DNA from: Ophioderma brevispina
Lineage: Eukaryota; Echinodermata; Ophiuroidea; Amphilepidida; Ophiodermatidae
DNA length: 64,000 nt
NCBI GenBank assembly: GCA_023653785.1
Contig: JAMKCH010022259.1
Span: 62,001 to 126,000, forward strand
Reading direction: 5' to 3'
Every line of letters starts with the position of its first letter. Positions within the stretch are counted from its first letter, which is position 1. This document shows, piece by piece, positions 36,571-46,813 of this stretch. The notes below the pieces were generated by a model. It saw only the letters and a program-made list of their open reading frames with translations. It searched no databases and was not told the origin of the DNA. Both the position numbers and the translations under genes were made by a program.

Positions 36571-37305
36571 ATCTTGAACAAACTCACTGGCACAAAATGG
36601 GGTGCACGCCCACATAATTATATTAAGATCGACGGCACTGGACATGTGCTACTCATGTGCAGAGTATGCCTGCCGTGTATGGGAAATATCAACCCATGCC
36701 AAGAAGCTTGATCCAGCGTTAAATGCTTCCTGCCGGCTTATCACAGGATGTCTTCGTCCAACTCCAACAGCGAACCTATACATCCTAGCATAAATTGCTC
36801 CACCAGACATTCGTCGAAGTATAGCGAGCATACAAGAACGTAGCTGCCAAGTATCTAATGTGAACCACCCTATGTCCTGACAAAGACCTGCTGCTAACCG
36901 CCTTAAATCCAGAGAGTTTAAGTAAATTCTAACCCTTTTAAGCAGTCTCTAAGGAGTTTAAGGGAGTCGCCTTGTGGAAAGGACTTGCTGTCAATCAAGT
37001 AACATCTATTGGTATTGAACCTGGTAAGCATCTTCCACCTGCAGCTGACTCCTCAATGGGTTGATTGGAGATGTCTCAACAAATTGAGAACCGGAATCGG
37101 CCGATCTAAGATTTCCCTGCAGAAGTGGGTCTACCTGGAAGCAGATCAGGAACAGCACCACAGACAATGGACATCTCTTGGTCTGCCCAACAATGCTCAG
37201 ACAAGGACCATGTGGAATTCAATGAAGCAGCCAGACGTTGTGCCCATCTCTGGCTAGATCATATTTGAGAACCACTGTGTTTGGGCACGATAAGAAGACG
37301 TTATA
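36571..37305 (+). pseudogene. LINE A, right part (C-terminal region)
   Basis: This resumes LINE A after the inserted LINE B. The pieces are ILNKLTGTKWGA, then after a 1-base shift STALDMCYSCAEYACRVWE, DPALNASCRLITGCLRPTPT, and after a stop IAPPDIRRSIASIQERS. Near 37000 further fragments (HLPPAADSS, then NKLRTGIGRSKISLQKW) match the region that follows in this LINE type. The thumb/linker region of the polymerase continues the left part in the correct order. Stops and shifts are frequent. Confidence 0.8.
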
Positions 37306-38624
37306 TAGAGAGGAAGGGATTTTAAAATAAGGTATGGTGAAATAAGGACACTTGCAACTTATTAATATAAGTTTGACTCTTTTATGCTACCACGTTCATG
37401 CTAAAAAATCACCTTTTGCTGTCGCCTGAATTTTGTACAGCTTATATGTTTATTTTGGAATCAAAGAATTCCGTTTTGTGCTCCTTAAAATAGACAACTG
37501 CGACAGACAAACTGGTGGAGTGCATTTAGTGTCCCGGATTGCCATTTGCTACTGCTGTAGAATTTAAGAGACCTAGACCTACTGGTGAAACGAACATTTT
37601 GAACTTATGTTGTCGTTTTGAAATGCTGCAAATGTTTTCGTCATTATTGTTCCAAAGAAGAGAATCTCTGTGAGGAAAAACCCACGGACTTGTAACCGTG
37701 CAATGTACAGAGCTGCCAATATGAAATATTCCCTCTATAAGCGTGTCATCTATAAACTACAACGCCTTTGAGCTCAGGCATTATAGGTCACCCCAACAAA
37801 GAGGTCGCTTCGAGATAAACTGAGAACTTAAATAAGATTTGTACAATTATTGTGTTGCTTTAGATTGATGTAATTTTATTTCGAACATTCCAAATTCTTC
37901 AACCAATCATTTCTGATCAACAAAATAAATTTGGTTGTTTGATCAAAATTAAGATAATTTGTGCACTAGGGTCATTTTCTTTTGTCTATAGCATTGAATA
38001 CCCGGTGTTCACTGGGAATACAAAAAAGAAAACAAAGGTTACTAGTAACTTTCACGAAATTACGGCTTTCGTTGATATGTCGAAGTCATTCTGAAATTCG
38101 GCTTCTCTCGTGTTTAGTTCGGAATAACTCTAAAGTTATATAGATTGTTACTCTAGAAGTTCATTGTTTCACAAAAATAGCAGGGATTAGTATATAAGAT
38201 AAGGATTAGATTTTGGGTCAGAGTTAAGATTAGGTCCGATTATGATCCGGACGCATTGTTATCACCATTTGCGTTAGAAGTACAGACTGGGCCGGTTTGG
38301 GCTGTCTCGATAATAACACAGCAACATACATCTTTCAGTGAAAATTTTCAAGATATTTTATTCTTTAGTGCAGTTTCAAGTAAGATGTGCCGCGTCCTTC
38401 TGATTATCTGCCCGTCGTAGGGCATGTCTTCGCTCCATGCAATACAGGTGAATGTGAGCTGAGATCATTTCCTGGTGATGTATCTAAAATATTTTGGTTA
38501 ATGATTGGACAACTTTCCTACGAACGCTCATTGTAGTGTTGTTCTTAAGTGCTCTTCTGACCATAGAAATATCGGGGAGATACCTCACCTTTTTATCACG
38601 TAGGGATGTGCGGCCTAGATGTTT
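37306..38624. other. No recognisable feature
   Basis: No gene or repeat can be supported. Short open stretches show no motif. Confidence 0.4.
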
Positions 38625-39467
38625 GGTCCCCCGCCAACTTTTGTTGGCGAAGGGGGACTATAGAAATGCTAGCCGTGTGTGTGTCTGTGTGTGTGTGCGT
38701 CCCACGCGATATCTTTGGAACTAAGCAAGTGTGGAAGTCCATCTTCGCAACATAGATGTATCTCAAGTAGGCGGTGGATGGGATACAAAGTGGGTCATGT
38801 GGCATGGGTCAAAGGTCAAATGTCAAAATTCGGGTCAAATATGGGCAAAAATAGGGCTAAATCGCTATAATAAACGTCAACACGATATCTTTTGCTTGGA
38901 GCAAGTATGGGTGTCCATCTTCGCACCATAGATGTCACTCAAGTAGGCTGCGGATGAGTTCGGAGGAGGGTCATGTGGCATTGGTCAAAGGTCAAATGGG
39001 GTCAAAAATAGGCAAAAATGGAGTTAAATTGCTATAAACCTTATCTGTTGTGGTATGATGATGAAACTTGATGGGTGTGGTCAACATTCAGTGCCGAAAT
39101 TTTTGAAGGTCATGCGGGGTCATCCAAGGTCGAATCACTAAACATGTGGTAGGAGGATGAAAATTGGTGGGTGTGGTCAACATTCAGTACCAAAAATTTT
39201 GAAGGTCATTTCAAGGTCATGAAGGGTCATCTAAGGTCAAATCACTAAACATGTGGTAGGAGAGTGAAAATTGTTGGGTGTGGTCACCAAAAATTTTGAA
39301 GGTCATGTCAAGGTCATGAGGGGTCATCCAAGGTCAAATCAATAAATATGTGGTAGGAAGATGAAACTTGGTGGGTGTGGTCAACCATCAGTGCCGAAAT
39401 TTTTGAAGGTCATTGAGTCTAAAAATTGTTGCTTCTTGTGCTTTAGCTACTGCACTGGCGGGGGACC
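38625..39467. mobile_element. Inverted-end element rich in AGGTCA motifs
   Basis: The left end GGTCCCCCGCCA (38625-38636) is matched exactly in inverted form by TGGCGGGGGACC (39456-39467). Just inside the left end is a small hairpin, CGCCAACTTTTGTTGGCG. The interior has two tandem unit types. One is about 180 bases (two units near 38705-38990 sharing CCATCTTCGCA and ATAGATGT). The other is about 110 bases (about four units at 39050-39415 sharing GGGTGTGGTCA and TTTTGAAGGTCAT). The second array holds at least eight AGGTCA words. No transposase is visible, and no clear target duplication either. It looks like a non-autonomous DNA transposon. Confidence 0.65.
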
Positions 39468-41629
39468 GTTGTGGTTCGAAGAACCGCCGGTCGAAGTGGG
39501 AGTTGGGGCCATGGGAACGAAATTGTTGAGATTTGAGACTTTGAACTAAAATTCGGGTAAAGAGCAAAAATGGCAACTGGGGGTCACGTTGTGTTGCATC
39601 TGTCGATATCCACTGTGGCTGGTTTGCGGATGGTGCTTGCACCATATTCAATATATGGTAATAATTATTGTAATGTTACCGTTTCTGGAATTGGGAAATC
39701 AATCCAAAAAACTCTTGTCTTGCCCTACTCCAGATTCCCCCCGCCATAGGTTTAACCACAAAAACATGACGGTCTTAAGTAAACTGAGGCTTTTTTTAAA
39801 TCCACATTTTCTTCATGCTCTGCCATGAGTTCCTGCGTTCTGTTTCTCTTTGATGTCTTGAAGAATATTGAATGAGGTTATCACTCTCAACAAGATTCTT
39901 GAAACTTTTTTTAAATCCACGAAGGTGACACTTTCCAGTTATACCTTTTAATTATCTTGAAGTTCCATTTGGAGTAACAAAAAATCATCAGCACCCCCCC
40001 CCCCCAAGAAGCGATTTGGAAAAGTAATTGGTAGTACTAACAGTTACGTGATCACTTGCATTGTGTTTTTCTTAAAGAAAAGTGTGATGTCCCCAATAAT
40101 ATTGGGTCACCCCCCCCCATCCCCTAATTTAAAATGTATAATTACGCCACTGTGAACATTTTGGCAGGTCAAGTGGTATTTTACAGTTGGGAAATATCTC
40201 AAGTTAGGATTCACCAAAAATGGATGAAGTAAAGGAGGATTCAGCATAGTATTGCATTTCAAACAATTAATAAAAATATCTAATGCAAAAACACACTTTC
40301 TGTGTTAGTTTGAATTGTATTTTGGGGTTGGGCCGTCCGTTGTGTTAGGTAGTTTCTTAAGTAAAGATTCGGATTTGGGATCGATTATAATCAGGTTAAT
40401 TCAATATGTGAAAATTGGACCTAAAGAGGCATTGTACCGGCGACGGGATTGGGCTCTTTATATTAAATGTATTTTGTACATTTGCCCTCGGAAAGCAGGT
40501 CATCCTTCCCACCTTCACTCTGTTCAATGAAGGCATAGCACTGGGTCTGGATCCAAGTATCTACGTAAAATGATTCCAAAAAGTAACAGCCCAAAAGGAA
40601 GGTTATGTTACTTTATCGCCTTCTTTTCCGATATTGACCGAGTTAATTATAATTGAGGGGGGAAATGATATCCCATCAACCCTCAAAAGTTGTTTACTTG
40701 TTACTTTCTTCAAGTTTGGTTCCAATTTCAAGAGTTCCTATATGTCATCTCTCTCTCGTTTTAATCATTCATTCATGAATTGGTGAGATGGCCTATTAAG
40801 CTTTGAATGGGTTGGGGTGAATTTTGTTAACTGCAGTCCAGACAACGGTCTCTGATGCCAAATCATACGGAATTTCCAAAAAGAGCCGGAAAGGGCTGGC
40901 AAATAGGATAGAAAGTGTGATCTGACCGTCTGAAATCAACAGTTTCATACCAGCCAACAGTTGTTATCAACTTTTGTAGGGGCATATTCATAAATGAATT
41001 CGAAATAATTCCTAAAGTTGTTGTACCTTACGAACGTTAGAGCCATCTTGTGGGCACAACAATTAATGTATAATCATGGTGCAGATAATGTTTTTCACGG
41101 TGATTTACGTCGAAAACACATACAATGGGTTATACCTTTTTGGCAGTGTTATCTACTGTGGTTCACCACATGTGTAAAAGAATTGATATCACGTAGCATG
41201 GACAAAATTAACGAATAATTGATACAGATCACTCTTTGATCAAATCTGATAGTACGATAAACCCTGATGTATATTATCGGTAAGCCCTTTTTGTTCATTA
41301 TGTACATTCAAACGGCAAAATCAAAGTCCATGTGCATTTTAAAAGAGGCAAAAGACGCCGATTAGTACATTTTTTCCTGGTCAGTCTTGAAAGTCGCTTA
41401 GACCAACATGTCGGAGCATGAAGTGTGTGAAATTTATTTTCACTTTGTGTACCGGTATCATATTTCACTTTAAACTGGGAAAAAATCAGCATGCCTGCAA
41501 CCTACCTTTTAAAAATATATTTATTATTTATTTGTTGCTGGAATTCAGTCCGAAATTTCAATCTTGGTATTTTGTCATAGAAAACTATGGTACGACACCT
41601 GATTAAAAGAAATTTGAACACGTGGTGTG
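39468..41629. other. Unrecognised sequence with poly-C runs
   Basis: Poly-C runs occur at 39994-40005 (12) and 40110-40118 (9). TAATTACGCCACTG lies just after the second (about 40139-40152). No gene or well-defined element can be supported in the rest. Confidence 0.4.
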
Positions 41630-41815
41630 GCACGTGGCGTAACCACGGCGTAACCGGGGGAGAGTGCCCCCCCCCCCCCCCCACAACTAAAATGGGGACG
41701 GAGAATCGAAAAATGGGGACGAGAAGAAGGGGAGAAAAGGGGAAGGAGACGGAGAAAGAGAAGGAAAGGGGAAGGCGAAGAGGGAGAGAGAAGAAAGAGG
41801 GGAAGGGGTATTATA
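41630..41815. repeat. Poly-C run followed by a purine-only tract
   Basis: GGCGTAACCACGGCGTAACC and GGGGGAGAGTG lead to a 16-C run (41667-41682). Then from about 41700 to 41812 the plus strand is nearly all A and G (GAGAAGAAGGGGAGAAAAGG and similar). Such long mirror-like purine runs can form triplex DNA. The CCCCC and GGGGG runs can also pair locally. An open stretch through the purine tract encodes only Lys/Glu/Gly/Arg and is composition-driven. Confidence 0.6.
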
Positions 41816-41969
41816 ATACGAATTTATTGTGAGAATTTGTGCTCTAAAACACTCCTTTTTACCTTTTAAGAGCGCCGGGCGCCGTTTGGGTGTAGAATAA
41901 AGATTAATAATGAGAATAATAAGTCTGTGCGGGCGCTCAGGGCGGCGCAGTATGTTTCAGTATGTTTCT

Positions 41970-42115
41970 CCTCCAATCCCCCCCCCCTTCAGAATTTCGA
42001 GCCGTAAAATTTGGCGTCTTCTCTATTGAGAAATCCTGGATCCGCCCCTGAAGCTGGTACAGCAATGGGGAAAACTTCTTGAGTCCCCCCCCCCCCCCCC
42101 GGCTCAGGTCTGGTT
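41970..42115 (-). repeat. Poly-C repeat pair with GCGTAACC motif
   Basis: Poly-C runs occur at 41978-41987 and 42085-42100 (16). The second is followed by GGCTCAGGTCTGGTTACGCC, whose reverse complement begins GGCGTAACC as at 41638. This supports a repeat family in which a GGCGTAACC end lies near poly-G/poly-C. Edges are uncertain. Confidence 0.4.
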
Positions 42116-42169
42116 ACGCCCTGCTCGCTTGTGACATATAACGTCCGAGTTCGAATCTTTTGTATGTAG

Positions 42170-42365
42170 TTACCTACGACCAAGTCGATCTGAAAGCCCT
42201 GTCGGCAGTGTGCATGTTACGTGCAAACCTAATACCTATGCCAAGCTGCTACCAGCTATTGTGTCCAACAGAATAAAGCTCATTTACGGGAATTGAACCC
42301 ACGACCTTTGGATTAAAAGATGAGTGCCTACAGACGCACGCCACGCAATCCGAGCCGGCAGAAAG
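42170..42365 (-). mobile_element. tRNA-Lys-like SINE head or tRNA pseudogene
   Basis: On the minus strand, ATCTTTTAATCC followed by GGTCGTGGGTTCAATTCCCG closely resembles the anticodon loop (TTT) and T arm of a tRNA for lysine. The T stem can pair if G-U pairs are allowed. The anticodon stem and most of the acceptor stem do not pair, so it is not a working tRNA. The sequence downstream to 42170 may be the body of a tRNA-derived SINE, but no second copy is seen in this window. Confidence 0.5.
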
Positions 42366-42432
42366 TCGCTCTTTTGTAATACTTACAACAAATAAATATT
42401 AACGGGGTTAAAAATATGTGCTCCTAAAGCTT

Positions 42433-42566
42433 AATTTCGGGCCAAATCTCACATGATTTCGTGCCAAAATCTCACATGATTTCGTGCCAAAATCTCACAT
42501 GATTTCGTGCAAAATTCTCACATGATTTCGGGCCAAATCTCACATGATTTCGGGCCAAATCTCACA
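42433..42566. repeat. Tandem array, 22-23-bp unit, about six copies
   Basis: The unit TTTCGTGCCAAAATCTCACA followed by TGA is repeated head to tail. Some units read TTTCGGGCCAAATCTCACA and are one base shorter. There are no unique spacers between units, so it is not a CRISPR array. It lies just beyond the broken Tc1 transposase and may sit inside that transposon. Confidence 0.85.
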
Positions 42567-42599
42567 TTAGCATGATACAACGGCCCAATTGAATCAAAA

Positions 42600-43517
42600 T
42601 GCCGGTTTCATGAAATACAGCTAACTCCTGTAGACTTTGAGGAAGATTGTCCCTGTCATTGATGGCTCGGCCTAAGGCATGCCTGGCATGCTCTATATAG
42701 GGGTTAAATCAGGGGAGCAAGCAGGCCGTGGTATCTGCTCTACCCCTACTGCCTCAAAAGATTGTCTAACTACAGCAGCCCTGTGCGGTGTGGCGTTGTC
42801 GTCTTGCAGCCGAAAATTGTTTGCATAAACCCTTCTTGCATGTGGTAGACAGTGGCTTTCCAGAATGTCCAGGTACACGACGGCGTTCATGTTTCATATG
42901 GCGGCACCAGTGACGTTTTTCCTCCATAATGAATACCGGCCCATACTGAGCCGCCACCTTCTTGAGTCGATTCCTGAATACAGTCATCTCGCAGGTTCTC
43001 ACCACGTAATCGACGAACCCTTTGTCGTCCATCTTGATGGTCAAGGATGTAGCGGCTCTCGTCCATAAACACAACATTTCGCCAGTGTCCGGGCTGTAAT
43101 CTTCTGTGCTCCCTAGCCCAGCGAAGTCGATCAACTCTGTGGTGAACGGTTGAACGTGGACATTTGGTCGTTCGTCCTGCTCGGTAACCATGTTGAAGCA
43201 ATCTACGATTTACAGCTTGGCGGGAAACGTTGATTCCATTAGTATCTTCTCCGCAAACAACAAAAACGGCTCGTTGGGATTTTCCGGGCTCTACGGCACA
43301 GATTAAGCAGTCGGCGATCATCTCATCTGGTCAATCATGGTCGTCTTGAAGGTTTCCGTGGCCTCAAATGACCCACCTCTCGATGATGTCGGAGGCTTTT
43401 ACAGACCGTACTCTGTGATATCCCGAGGAAATCAGCGACTTTGGCTTGTTTGTACCCTTCCCGTCGGAGTGAAAGCACTCTTCGGCGTATTATTGACAAT
43501 GCCGTTGGAAGAGGCAT
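42600..43517 (-). pseudogene. Tc1/mariner transposase (DD34E type), broken
   Basis: Read from 43517 on the minus strand it shows an N-terminal helix-turn-helix, EGYKQAKVADFLGISQSTVC, then LRPRKPSRRP with stops near 43340. A degraded linker follows (DDRRLLNL). From 43230 the frame reads INVSRQAVNRRLLQHGYRAG and VDRLRWAREHRRLQPGHWRN. The first catalytic Asp is in VVFMDESR (about 43075) and the second in LQDDNATPHRA (about 42800). The Glu is in PIEHA, reached only after a 1-base shift near 42693. Counting from the sequence, 34 residues separate the second Asp from the Glu, the Tc1 spacing. Another frame break lies near 42888. It catalyses cut-and-paste movement when intact; this copy cannot. A second copy is at 51475-52490. 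Confidence 0.9.
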
Positions 43518-43755
43518 AGCCTAGAGAACCTCTGTGTCAGTTTTTGTTGTTAAGGTTACAACCAACTCTGAAAAAATGGGTTTCTTGTACACAGGCCTGG
43601 GGTAGGGAAAAGGAACAAACAACAGACTTTCTGGCATTTTATAGCTCTCAACGAAAGGCACTGTTACGTAATTCAAAATTATGCATGGATTCACTTCACC
43701 TGGGTAGTGGGGACTCATTATGTAATCATTTACCTACTCTAATATGACAACAATT
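43518..43755 (-). mobile_element. 5' non-coding part of the Tc1/mariner element
   Basis: On the minus strand these 240 bases match 51475-51720 closely, including AGAGTAGGTAAATGATTA at the outer side, TTTTTTCAGAGTTGGTTGT and GACACAGAGGTTC. This shows that the transposon extends beyond the transposase. The outer edge may be a little further out, at CACTGTA (about 43770). No matching inverted end was found on the far side near 42400-42600, so the transposon boundaries remain open. Confidence 0.75.
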
Positions 43756-44089
43756 AAAAAAAAATACAGTGCAATTAGCTCTTAAACGCGAACAGTTTTG
43801 GAATAAGAAAATATTGTTTGATAACATATTAAATTCTTGGAGAATTTATGTCCAAATCACAGATGACGATCATCATTTTTTGTGTTTTGTCAAAAAACAA
43901 AACATCTTATTGTCTTTATTTACAAAACTTTACGGCCACGGAGAACCCAGAAGACGAACTCGGAATGAATTTACATTTTGGGAATCTTATTATGGTTACA
44001 TTCTGGCATATTTTAAGACTTGGCTTTGAATGTGGACTTTTTGGGCGAGGGTAGCCTGCGGGCTACCCGCTCTATTCGCTTGGGTTTTT
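43756..44089. other. No recognisable feature
   Basis: Two overlapping open stretches at 43769-44054 show no motif I recognise. They could be a decayed LINE tail, but I cannot support that. A short GC-rich palindrome lies at 44052-44068 (GTAGCCTGCGGGCTAC). Confidence 0.35.
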
Positions 44090-44665
44090 ACCTACTTTTC
44101 AAATAGCAGTGTTGCAGAAAATATTCGTGCCGCTTATATCCTCTAAAATCTATGTGTGATAGTTTATGAAATGCTGTGCAATTTTACGTCATATGGATAT
44201 GTACTCAATAAGATAGGCCCAGCGAAAACCTGAACGTACATTTACAAAAAGATATTGTTGTTCAAAAGAGTAGAAATACAGAGCAATATTATCGGAGGTT
44301 CCTTAGAAATTTTACAGTGATTTGCTGGTTAACAGCGTCTTTAAAATCGTTATGAGTGCAATGAATTAACGGATGCTTAAACGTTTGGCACCACATGCAG
44401 CAAGTCGTGGGCGATATCAATAATAATAATAAATAAAAATTCCGTTGAAAAGGAAAAGGGCGTGCCAAAGGGAAATATCCATGTAATTGGTATGTGAAGG
44501 TATTAGTAAGATTATATTGTTTTATTTTGTAATACTTGAGCCAACAGTTCAGATGATATAAAAATCCCTATTTCACGAAGTGCCAATTTAAGAATGTTTC
44601 ATGTTATGAATAAAAACGTTTTCAAAATCTTTCACTATCCAAAAGTTGGATTGATTTAATTGCTT
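44090..44665 (+). repeat. Recent tandem duplication, full copy
   Basis: This 576-base unit is followed immediately by a shortened copy at 44674-44914. It contains a 5' segment (44090-44173), a middle (44174-44513) and a 3' segment (44514-44665). The outer segments are nearly identical in the second copy, so the duplication is young compared with the other repeats here. No coding signal is evident. Confidence 0.85.
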
Positions 44666-44673
44666 AGGTGTTG

Positions 44674-44914
44674 ACCTACTTTTCAAATAGCAGTGTTGCA
44701 GAAAATATTCGTGCCGCTTATATCCTCTAAAATCTATATGTGTGATAGTTTATGAAATGTGATATATTGTTTTATTTTGTAATACTTGAGCCAACAGTTC
44801 AGATGATATAAAAATCCCTATTTCACGAAATGCCAATTTAAGAATGTTTCATGTTATGAATTAAAACGTTTTCAAATCTTTCACTATCCAAAAGTTGGAT
44901 TGATTTAATTGCTT
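44674..44914 (+). repeat. Recent tandem duplication, copy with internal deletion
   Basis: It repeats the first 84 and last 152 bases of the preceding unit with few differences, and lacks the 340 bases between. At the join the sequence reads GTTTATGAAATGTGATATAT, so a short GAT/ATAT overlap may have guided the deletion. It also differs by an extra AT in AATCTATATGTG. Confidence 0.85.
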
Positions 44915-45175
44915 TTATGCAAGGGAGGCCTAGAGGAACATGAATTGCCAGATTTTGATTGGATCAGTCACCTTTAATAATGAGGTTCTTAATTTTTTTG
45001 CTGCATGCGTAGTAATGTTGATTGATCATGACTGAGGATACGAACTTGTCGTACATACTATCACACACATTCTACTATTACATTTAGACATGGTTGAAAA
45101 GTTCATTACTTATTGCAATTATTTAGAGTGAGGCAGTTGTTTTATGGTTGCAAAAATGATCTGCAGTTAAGTATA

Positions 45176-46028
45176 CAGTGTGAGTCAAAAAAAAACCTAC
45201 ATTCAGAATAAAAAATAATTAAAATAGTTAAGAATTGTTTTTGCTAAAATGTTTGCTATGGTTATAAAGAAGGATAAACAGGCTTTCAGAAAACGTTTAT
45301 TTGGCGTCATTTGGACTTACGCCTATTTTGCTGAGAGACTTAAAAATCCTGTTTGGCCGATTTGAGCCAAACAAAGATGCATCGCTAACATAGAGTAACA
45401 TGGTCTTCAGCAGTAGCTAGCAGTGATTTGAGTACAAACATTTAACACCAAATTATTGTTAAACAATAGAAGGTGGGAGAGTAATTGAAAGTTTATAAAA
45501 ATAATATCCCAGAGATTACAAAAGAAAATGCTAAGTAAAAAAAATGTTCAATTTCCCAAATTAGAAATTCAAGATAGCTGGTGTAAGACCACAGTTTACT
45601 TTGGTTCCGCAAGATTTCATGGTTTTAACCTACAACGAAATTTGGGAGCAAAAGTGAAACCATAGAGAGTTTTGTATTCCGCTTGAAAAAACAGCAGTGC
45701 GATATTGAATTTTAAGTTTTAATTCCGATTTATTTTACACAAAACTTCAGCTTTAGTTCTTCTTGCAATTTATGGACGCTGAGTATACTGTATTTGTGCA
45801 AAACAATTACCTTAGCGATGTAAAACAAAAATCTCTGAGCAGTTTCATTATGTTCATGAACTGAGACACTGATATGGAGTGATTTTAAATAAGAAAGACA
45901 CCAAATAAAAATCTTCTGATAGCCTGTTTATCTCTCTAAACAACCAACGCAAACATTGAAGCAAAAATAACGTTTAACCTTGAAGAAAAAATCTTTCCTG
46001 AATGTAGGGTTTTTATTGACTCACACTG
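45176..46028. mobile_element. TA-flanked element with long inverted ends, 853 bp
   Basis: The left end CAGTGTGAGTCAAAAAAAAA with CCTACATTCAG is matched at the right by CTGAATGTAGGG with TTTTTATTGACTCACACTG. TA borders both ends (45174-45175 and 46029-46030). The similarity continues inward for about 200 bases: AATGTTTGCTATGGTTA, GATAAACAGGCTTTCAGAA and TTTATTTGGCGTC on the left have inverted counterparts between 45880 and 45980. TA targets and this end type are typical of the Tc1/mariner group. No transposase is recognisable. The TIR differs from the Tc1 copies here, so it depends on another source. Confidence 0.85.
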
Positions 46029-46184
46029 TAGATGTAACTATGTGGTCAACCAGCTTTCTTGTTTACTTGGTTTTCTTGCCAAATTTTGGGTCACCCTGAA
46101 ACCCTGATAATAAACCTCAGGCTGTTGTTTTCTACCTGCATGCCAAACATCAGCTCCATAGGTCAAAACGCGTAGTCGGACAGA

Positions 46185-46290
46185 CAGATCTCATTTTCAG
46201 TAGTACTAATGCATTTCCCCCGTGTGTGACCCTTGGAACCTTTATTTTTTTTGCGTCTGGACCTTTGATCTCAGATCTCATTTTTTAGTA
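46185..46290. repeat. Two similar transposon-end phrases
   Basis: AGATCTCATTTTCAGTAGTACTA (46187 onward) and AGATCTCATTTTTTAGTAGTATA (46270 onward) are near-identical phrases about 83 bases apart. The first is preceded by AGTCGGACAGAC. They look like the termini of related short repeats. The rest of those repeats is not identifiable. Confidence 0.35.
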
Positions 46291-46720
46291 GTATAGATAG
46301 ATTGCAATTGTACACTTGCACAGTGAAGCATATCTCGAATTGCTTTGTTTCTCATTCTGTCCTTTGTGGTGACACCCAGTATATTCCTCAAGCAGACCAT
46401 CTCAAATACTCTGCTCGTCTGACCTTTTCAGTGTCCATGTCTCTGCCCCGTAAGTTGCAATAGATAGGACAAGTACTTTGTACAGTTCAAGCTGGTTGAA
46501 TTCCTAGCATGCCTAATATCCTTAGATTTCCAAATAGGATTGGGTTTCTGCTTGGAACCCATGGCGGCGCAAACTCTGCGTTTGATGTCACTTTCCTCAG
46601 TGGGAACTTCTGATAGGACACCTCCAAGGTAGATGAGGTTTTCAACTTGTTCCAAGGTTTACCATCTATCTTTATGTCAATTTGGACATTTTAAAACTAG
46701 CTACATTAAATTTGTTTATG
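46290..46720 (-). pseudogene. LINE polymerase C-terminal fragment
   Basis: On the minus strand, VQIDIKIDGKPWNK (about 46690) leads, after a shift, to EQVENLIYLGGVLSE (46650 down), then EESDIKRRVCAAMGSKQKPN and PIWKSKDIRHA. After a stop comes SRVFEMVCLRNILGVTTKDR and MRNKAIRDMLHCAS (about 46400-46320). This is the conserved thumb-to-C-terminal part that follows the reverse transcriptase in a large group of LINEs, with the usual FKYLGG-like and RNILGVT-like motifs. The polymerase active site is absent. It is a short, dead fragment. Confidence 0.8.
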
Positions 46721-46813
46721 GTATGATGCACCCTACTAAAATTGATGTTCAATTGCAAAGCATTAGCCATGTTTAGCATATAAACATGTTTAGCATATAA
46801 ACATGTCTGCTTG

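Noticed and set aside
42285..42365. Working tRNA-Lys gene on the minus strand
   Set aside because: The anticodon and T arms look right but the anticodon and acceptor stems do not pair, so it is annotated as a SINE head or pseudogene.
42433..42566. Possible CRISPR-like array
   Set aside because: Units are head to tail without unique spacers, and the surroundings are animal-type transposon sequence.
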